From: Paraburkholderia rhizosphaerae
GTDB lineage: Bacteria > Pseudomonadota > Gammaproteobacteria > Burkholderiales > Burkholderiaceae
Assembly (NCBI RefSeq): GCF_004366595.1
Contig: NZ_SORE01000026.1
Coordinates: 1 to 64,000, forward strand
DNA: 64,000 bases
Reading direction: 5' to 3'
Shown piece by piece: positions 59,106 through 64,000 of the stretch. The notes beneath the pieces were generated by a model that made no database searches, had not been told where the DNA came from, and saw only the letters and a list, made by a program, of their open reading frames with translations. Position 1 is the first letter of the stretch. Every line of letters starts with the position of its first letter. The position numbers and the translations under genes were made by a program.

Positions 59106-59432
59106 ATGGACCCGCACTCCACGCACGAAGAACCGCACTTCGCCAGCTTTGCCGAGTTCTATCCGTACTACCTGGAAGAGCATCGCAATCTGACTTCGCG
59201 ACGCCTGCACTTTCTCGGGTCGCTTGGCGTGATCGGCTGCGTCGCGATGGCGCTCGCGTCGTCCGACTGGTTGTGGCTGCCGGTCGCTGTCCTATGCGGG
59301 TACGGGTTCGCATGGGTCGGACACTTCTTCTTCGAAAAGAACCGTCCCGCCACGTTCCGCCACCCGATCTACAGCCTGATGGGCGACTGGGTGATGTTCA
59401 AGGACATCTGCGCCGGGAAGATCTCGCTGTAG
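59106..59432 (+). CDS. Mpo1/DUF962-like small membrane protein
   Basis: 108 residues from the second of two adjacent ATGs (59106), which has the better spacing to GGGAG. The pattern FAEFYPYYLEEHRNLTSRRL, HFLGSLGVIGCVAMALAS and WVGHFFFEKNRPATFRHPIY is typical of DUF962/Mpo1 proteins, with conserved His residues that bind iron. Two short membrane segments follow the helix. Mpo1 in yeast is a dioxygenase of 2-hydroxy fatty acids; the bacterial role is not established. Confidence 0.85.
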   Translation: MDPHSTHEEPHFASFAEFYPYYLEEHRNLTSRRLHFLGSLGVIGCVAMALASSDWLWLPVAVLCGYGFAWVGHFFFEKNRPATFRHPIYSLMGDWVMFKDICAGKISL

Positions 59433-59439
59433 CCGTCCG

Positions 59440-60798
59440 CTACGCAATCCGATGCGGCATCGGCGACGCATCGCGCGCGTTATCGCCCGAGCGCTGCGCG
59501 GACCGCTCGCCGGCACGCGCCGCGATCAACGCGGCTAGCGTCACATCCAGCCTGTCGTTTTCGAGCGCGGCCAGCAACGTCGCGCCATGCACGTGCGTCG
59601 AATCGAGCTTCGCCTGATACGCGAGTTCATCGCGATCGATCACGAGCAGATCGTATAACTGCCGCACGGTAATGTGATTCGGATTCGCGAGCAGCACGTG
59701 GTGGGGGTGCAAACCGTTGTCGTCGATCGGCACGATCCAGCCGATCGCTTCGAGTTGCTGCAGCAGGCGCACGGTCGTGTCCATATCCCGGCGAAGCATC
59801 CGCGCCAGTTCCGGCACCGTGTAGCCGCGCGAGCCGAGGTCGCGCGCTTCGCTGAGCATCGCGAGCAGTTCGAGCGCACACAGCAGATCGCCGCCCGGAA
59901 AGTAAGGGCGGTGAAACTGCCCGATGCGGATGGCCGGCAGCGCGGACGTGATCATCGCTCCTGCCAGCGTGATGAACCAGCTCAGATACATCCAGATCAG
60001 GAACAGCGGCACCACCGCGAAAGCGCCATACACCGCCGTATAGCTCGGTATGCGGCGAATGTAGAAGCCGAAGCCGCGCTTCGCGAATTCGAACGCAACC
60101 GCCGCGCACAGCCCGCCCACGGCCGCGTCGCGCCATGCGACACGGCAATTCGGCACAAACACGTACATCAGCGTGAACGCGAGCACCGTCAGCGGCAGCG
60201 CGGCGCCCGTCAGCGCCCATTCGATCATCGACGGAATATGCTGTGTGGCCGTGTACTCCATCGAGCGCGTAAAGAGATACGACGAAATCGACAGGCTCAC
60301 ACCGATCAGCAGCGGCCCGAGCGTCAGAATCGCCCAGTAAACCAGCACCCGCTGCGCAAACGGCCGCGCCTTGCGCACGCGCCAGATCACGTTGAACGCG
60401 GATTCGACCGTCATCATCGTCATCACGGACGTCAGAAACAGAAAGATCATGCCGAGCGTCGTCAGGCCCTTCGCCTTCGACGCGAACTGGTTCAGGTATT
60501 TGAATATCTGGTTATTGAACTGCACGGGCATCAGATGATCGGCAAGAAAGCCCTGCAGCGACATCTGAAATGACGCAAAAATCGGAAATGCGGTAAAGAG
60601 TGCGAACGCAACGGTTGCCAGCGGCACGAGCGAGAGCATCGTCGTGAACGTAAGACTGCCGGCGACCTGCGCAACGCGATCTTCACTACTGCGCTGCGCG
60701 GCGAAATGCGCGAGGCGTTTGAGTGTGTCGAAATCGACACGCATGCGGGACAACAGCGATAACACCCACGAGCGCAAGCCGGGCTCCTTCCACTTCAT
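59440..60798 (-). CDS. YihY/Rbn-family inner-membrane protein
   Basis: 452 residues. Six or more membrane segments, with YihY hallmarks (EDRVAQVAGSLTFTTMLSLV, PLATVAFALFTAFPIF, IPSYTAVYGAFAVVPLFLIW). A C-terminal cytosolic part follows with a winged-helix-like pattern (GYTVPELARMLRRDMDTTVR). The name ribonuclease BN is historical and not supported. GGAGAG precedes the ATG at 60798. It is convergent with the Mpo1-like gene. Confidence 0.92.
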   Translation of the reverse strand: MKWKEPGLRSWVLSLLSRMRVDFDTLKRLAHFAAQRSSEDRVAQVAGSLTFTTMLSLVPLATVAFALFTAFPIFASFQMSLQGFLADHLMPVQFNNQIFKYLNQFASKAKGLTTLGMIFLFLTSVMTMMTVESAFNVIWRVRKARPFAQRVLVYWAILTLGPLLIGVSLSISSYLFTRSMEYTATQHIPSMIEWALTGAALPLTVLAFTLMYVFVPNCRVAWRDAAVGGLCAAVAFEFAKRGFGFYIRRIPSYTAVYGAFAVVPLFLIWMYLSWFITLAGAMITSALPAIRIGQFHRPYFPGGDLLCALELLAMLSEARDLGSRGYTVPELARMLRRDMDTTVRLLQQLEAIGWIVPIDDNGLHPHHVLLANPNHITVRQLYDLLVIDRDELAYQAKLDSTHVHGATLLAALENDRLDVTLAALIAARAGERSAQRSGDNARDASPMPHRIA

Positions 60799-60877
60799 CG
60801 ATCTCTCCGTGATGCTGCGATGCTGTCGTGTCTGATCTGCGGCCTGAGTGTGGGACCTGAGCGCGGGACCGAGCCCC

Positions 60878-60883
60878 TATAAT
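60878..60883 (+). promoter_or_regulatory. Consensus -10 (TATAAT) before wrbA
   Basis: A perfect TATAAT lies 23 bp before the wrbA start codon, in an otherwise GC-rich gap between divergent genes. No good -35 is visible at 16-18 bp, so the promoter would depend on an activator or be weak. Confidence 0.5.
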
Positions 60884-60905
60884 ACCCGTTCACTATCAAG
60901 AGCCC

Positions 60906-61508
60906 ATGAAAGACATCCTCGTGCTTTACTACAGCCGGCACGGCGCGACGCGCGAACTCGCGCTCGCGATCGCGCAAGGCATCGACAGTGTGCCGGGCCT
61001 TCAGGCACGCGTGCGTACCGTGCCGCCGGTCTCGACCGTATGCGAGGCGAGCGCGCCCGATATTCCGTCCGAAGGACCGCCGTACGCGGAATTGCGCGAC
61101 CTCGAAGAATGCGCTGGCCTCGCGCTCGGCTCGCCGACCCGCTTTGGCAATATGGCTGCACCGCTCAAATATTTCCTCGACGGCACCACGCCGCAATGGT
61201 TATCGGGCGCACTCGCCGGCAAGCCGGCGTGTGTTTTCACGTCGACCGGCAGCCTGCACGGCGGCCAGGAAACCACGTTGCTGTCGATGATGCTGCCGCT
61301 TCTGCACCACGGCATGTTGATCCTCGGCATCCCGTACACCGAAAGCCTGCTCAACGCGACGCAAACCGGCGGCACGCCGTACGGCGCTTCGCACCACGCG
61401 CGCGCGGATTCCGCGGTGCACGGCATTTCGGCCGATGAGAAGGCGCTGGCGATCGCACTCGGCGCGCGTATCGCACGCACCGCGGCTTCGATGACCGAAC
61501 GTCCGTAG
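60906..61508 (+). CDS. wrbA: WrbA-type NAD(P)H:quinone oxidoreductase
   Basis: 200 residues. The flavodoxin-like FMN-binding loop is VLYYSRHGATRELA, then the ring-binding SPTRFGNMAAPLKYFLDGT and STGSLHGGQETTLLSMMLPL, all typical of WrbA. It reduces quinones by two electrons. It is followed after 26 bp by a DUF2069 gene, the usual neighbour in betaproteobacteria. Confidence 0.95.
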   Translation: MKDILVLYYSRHGATRELALAIAQGIDSVPGLQARVRTVPPVSTVCEASAPDIPSEGPPYAELRDLEECAGLALGSPTRFGNMAAPLKYFLDGTTPQWLSGALAGKPACVFTSTGSLHGGQETTLLSMMLPLLHHGMLILGIPYTESLLNATQTGGTPYGASHHARADSAVHGISADEKALAIALGARIARTAASMTERP

Positions 61509-61534
61509 ACGCGCGCGATGCGCAAGGGCTCACT

Positions 61535-62098
61535 ATGACGATAAACACCCCGCCGCATTCGCCTGCCCGGCACGCTCGCGTGAACGATGCCCCGGCGACT
61601 TCCGCGACCGCTGCTTCGTCCGCTGATTCGTCTGGTTCCGCCGCTGGCTCGTCCGCCGCTGTGTCCGCCGCTGTGTCCGCTGCTGTGTCCGCTGTTTCGT
61701 CGACTGGCGCATCAGCGGCGACGTGCGCCCGGCGCGCGCCGCGATGGGCCGCGTACGGCGCGACGGCTGCCCTCGTGCTGCTGATCGCCCTGTGCGTCGC
61801 GTGGGAATGGCGCGTCGCGCCGCTGCGCCCCGGCGGTTCGGCGCTCGTGTTAAAGGCTCTGCCGCTTCTGCTTGCATTGCGTGGCGTGTGGCGGCGCAAT
61901 TTGTATACGCTGCAGTGGGCATCGATGCTGGTGTTGCTGTACCTGATGGAGGGCATCGTGCGCGGGATGAGCGATCGCGGTCCGAGCGCGACGCTCGCAT
62001 GGCTCGAAGCGCTGCTCGCGTTGCTGTTCTTCGTGTGCGCGCTCGCGTATGTCGCGCCATTCAAACGCGCCGCGCGGCGCGCAAAGAAAACGGCCTGA
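61535..62098 (+). CDS. DUF2069 membrane protein with repetitive N-terminus
   Basis: 187 residues. After a low-complexity Ala/Ser-rich N-terminal 60 residues, several membrane segments appear (AALVLLIALCVAWEW, KALPLLLALRGVWRRNLYTL, QWASMLVLLYLMEGIVRGMS and ALLALLFFVCALAYV). The YTLQWASMLVLLYLMEG element is the DUF2069 signature. The usual start lacks so long a tail, which is encoded partly by a short tandem repeat. Function unknown; linked to wrbA. Confidence 0.85.
   Translation: MTINTPPHSPARHARVNDAPATSATAASSADSSGSAAGSSAAVSAAVSAAVSAVSSTGASAATCARRAPRWAAYGATAALVLLIALCVAWEWRVAPLRPGGSALVLKALPLLLALRGVWRRNLYTLQWASMLVLLYLMEGIVRGMSDRGPSATLAWLEALLALLFFVCALAYVAPFKRAARRAKKTA
61651..61698 (+). repeat. 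12-bp tandem repeat in the DUF2069 N-terminus
   Basis: Four copies of a unit close to GTCCGCCGCTGT, the last one diverged, encode Val-Ser-Ala-Ala blocks. The unit is a multiple of three, so changes in copy number keep the frame. Confidence 0.8.
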
Positions 62099-62217
62099 CG
62101 CGACGCCCCCCTTGCGGGCGGCATCAAGGTGCTACGCTACACGCATCACTCGCGCCGCGACTGCGCGGCATCAACCGACATCGCGCCGCCCGCGCGCGGC
62201 ACAGCGGAGCCGTAACG

Positions 62218-63066
62218 ATGAAGATTCGCGTGCTGTCTGACCTGCATCTCGAATGCGATGAGCCCGACGTGATTCCGCACGCCGACGCCGACCTCGTCGT
62301 GCTCGCGGGGGACATCCACAATCATGCGCAAGGGTTGCGCTGGGCCGCAGAAACGTTCGATGGCGCCGTACCGGTCGTCTATGTGCCGGGCAATCACGAG
62401 TACTACGACGGCGAATTCGGCGCGCTTGAATCGGCGATGCTCGATGCCGCGCATTCGGTCGACAACGTGCACTTCCTGAACAACGCGGTGCTCGTCGATC
62501 CGCAACACCGCTGGCGCGTGCTGGGCACGACGCTGTGGACCGATTTCGAGTTGTACGGCGCGCAACCGGAAGCGCGCGCCGCGTCGATGGCAGCCGCGCA
62601 GCGCGCGATGCTCGACTACCGCGGCTTGATTCAGGTGACCTGGGGCGCCCCGGCGACCAACGTGACAAGTACGTCGCACACATCGGCGGCGGCCGAACAC
62701 AACACGCGTCGCAATTTCACGCCGGCCGATTCGCTCGCGCTGCATGCGCGCTCGCTTGCGTGGCTGACCCACGAACTCGCGCAGCCATTCGCGGGCAAGA
62801 CAATCGTCGTCACGCATCATGCGCCGCACCGGCGCAGCCTCGCCGAGCGCTATGCGAATGACCTGGTATCAGCGGGTTTCGTCAACGACCTGCCCGCGTT
62901 GGTACGCGCCCCCGTTGCGCTATGGATTCACGGGCATACGCATACGGGCTTCGATTATGTCGAAAACGGCACGCGCGTCGTGTGCAACCCGCGCGGCTAC
63001 TTCGACTGGCGCACACGCAAGCTCGAAAACGAGCAGTTCAGCTGGAGCAAGGTCGTCGACATCTGA
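62218..63066 (+). CDS. Metallophosphoesterase
   Basis: 282 residues from the ATG at 62218. The two-metal signature is complete: LSDLHLE (Asp, His), VLAGDIHNH (Asp), VPGNHEYYDGE (Asn, His), VTHHAPH (His), and WIHGHTHTGFDY (two His). It hydrolyses phosphoesters; the substrate is unknown. It stands 120 bp after DUF2069. Confidence 0.93.
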   Translation: MKIRVLSDLHLECDEPDVIPHADADLVVLAGDIHNHAQGLRWAAETFDGAVPVVYVPGNHEYYDGEFGALESAMLDAAHSVDNVHFLNNAVLVDPQHRWRVLGTTLWTDFELYGAQPEARAASMAAAQRAMLDYRGLIQVTWGAPATNVTSTSHTSAAAEHNTRRNFTPADSLALHARSLAWLTHELAQPFAGKTIVVTHHAPHRRSLAERYANDLVSAGFVNDLPALVRAPVALWIHGHTHTGFDYVENGTRVVCNPRGYFDWRTRKLENEQFSWSKVVDI

Positions 63067-63153
63067 GCACAGTCACAGCAGCGCCTGGTCGAACGCGCGC
63101 TGCGTCATGCGAATCGGAAATCGGAAATCGGGCGCGGTGCGCGGATCAGACAG

Positions 63154-63315
63154 TCAAAGACTGCTCGCATCATCCTTGCGCGCGGACTTCATTGCGGTCG
63201 ACTTGATTGGTACAAGCCGCGGCTGCTGCCGCAGACGACGCAACACGTCACGCGACGCGGCCACAGCGATCAATCCGAAAATGACAGCGACACCGATCAT
63301 CAGATGCGTATCCAT
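63154..63315 (-). CDS. Small single-pass membrane protein
   Basis: 53 residues from the ATG at 63315 (AGAGGG site upstream). MDTHLMIGVAVIFGLIAVAA forms one membrane segment, then a basic tail (SRDVLRRLRQQPRLVP and further Lys/Arg residues) stays in the cytosol. Function unknown. The ribosome site and the membrane profile support a real gene. Confidence 0.55.
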   Translation of the reverse strand: MDTHLMIGVAVIFGLIAVAASRDVLRRLRQQPRLVPIKSTAMKSARKDDASSL

Positions 63316-63585
63316 ACTTTCCCTCTTGTTTAGCACTCGCAGCACGAGTGGCGTTGCGTAGCAGACTTGCCGCGTGGACCGCGCGAGCACAGCGGCATGG
63401 ACTCCACGTTAGCAAAACCGGTACGCGAGGGAAGTAAGCAAGTGTTGCGACGCAACGGTCATTTGTAACGTCGTACCTGACTGCAAACGGGCTGAAAACC
63501 GAGTGAAAACCGAGCGATACACGTGAGCGCATCGGCTCAAGGCGGCTCGTGACCGCACGTACGCACCACGACTGCGGACACCACT

Positions 63586-64000
63586 TCAAGTGCGTGCGAA
63601 TTTGCGCAATTCCGCATGATCGTTAGCCAGCGTTGCGGGCAACCCATCGCGCAGATATTCGACCCACGTGCGGATCTTCGCGTCCAGATACTGGCGCGAC
63701 GCATAAATCGCATACAGATTCATTTCCTGCGCGGTGTACTCGGGCAGCACCCACACGAGTTCGCCGCTGCGCAATCCGGCGATCGCCGAGTAGATCGGCA
63801 GCAGCCCGATGCCCATGCCTTCGCGCACCGCCACTGCCTTGGCCTCCGCGACGTTCACCTGAAACGTCGCCGCGCCGAGCGCAATGGTTTCCTGCCCGTT
63901 CGGACCGTTGAACGTCCATTCGTCGGTGGGGAACATCGGCGTCAGCATGCGCAGGCACACGTGATTGCGCAGATCCGCGGGCGTCTGCGGCAAGCCCTTG
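63586..64000 (-). CDS. LysR-family regulator, C-terminal part (leaves the window)
   Basis: The frame is open to the window edge. The visible 138 residues match the effector-binding half of LysR regulators: PQTPADLRNHVCLRM, NGPNGQETIALGAATFQVN, VREGMGIGLLPIYSAIAGLR and YASRQYLDAKIRTWVEYLRD. The N-terminal helix-turn-helix lies outside. The target is not visible. Confidence 0.92.
   Translation of the reverse strand, partial: KGLPQTPADLRNHVCLRMLTPMFPTDEWTFNGPNGQETIALGAATFQVNVAEAKAVAVREGMGIGLLPIYSAIAGLRSGELVWVLPEYTAQEMNLYAIYASRQYLDAKIRTWVEYLRDGLPATLANDHAELRKFART

Overview
This window is typical of a Burkholderiaceae chromosome (Paraburkholderia, Caballeronia or Burkholderia; the exact genus cannot be decided from sequence alone). 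It is GC-rich. It carries the conserved translation block infC-rpmI-rplT-pheS-pheT-ihfA-merR next to thrS, and it contains families common in this group (BPSL0067, TagK, ETF-QO, scoAB).

Positions 1-32,100 hold one complete type VI secretion system (T6SS). A 500-bp AT-rich divergent intergenic region at 16.8-17.3 kb splits it in two. Leftward run tagK, an unlisted 47-codon ORF, tssE, tssF, tssG, tssA, a GH24 muramidase with an LprI-like periplasmic partner, vgrG, a TPR-like protein, and a PAAR-like/Rhs effector ending in a deaminase-type toxin with a SUKH immunity protein. Rightward run clpV, tssB, tssC, two NlpC/P60-like amidase-immunity pairs, hcp, tssJ, tssK, tssL (with an OmpA domain) and tssM. 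All thirteen core components TssA-TssM are present, with at least four effector-immunity pairs. No Fha, PpkA, PppA or TagF gene is seen.

Positions 1-2,400 are an AT-richer, scrambled Rhs tip region. It holds a displaced second Rhs C-terminus with its own immunity candidate, plus remnants of SymE-like toxins that converge on each toxin-immunity module. The far end of the island, beside tRNA-Pro(GGG) at 32.3 kb, carries a decayed duplicate of the tRNA 3' end and its terminator, which looks like an old attachment site.

Positions 32,400-43,900 are housekeeping: a MerR-type regulator, ihfA, pheT, pheS, rplT, rpmI, infC (starting on the rare codon AUC), thrS, tRNA-Val(GAC), relA and ridA. The pheS leader and thrS leader each contain a strong intrinsic terminator, which suggests attenuation or processing control.

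Positions 44,000-64,000 are metabolic and miscellaneous chromosomal genes: an alpha/beta hydrolase, scoAB (ketone-body CoA transfer) next to a divergent PAS-LuxR regulator, a thioesterase, an SDR divergent from ETF-QO with a TetR-type palindrome between them, a TPR glycosyltransferase, aroC, an LplT-PlsC fusion, a CBS protein, a MetY-type sulfhydrylase with a hydrolase, an Mpo1-like protein, a YihY protein, a WrbA-DUF2069 pair, a metallophosphoesterase, a small membrane protein, and the 3' part of a LysR regulator that runs off the window.
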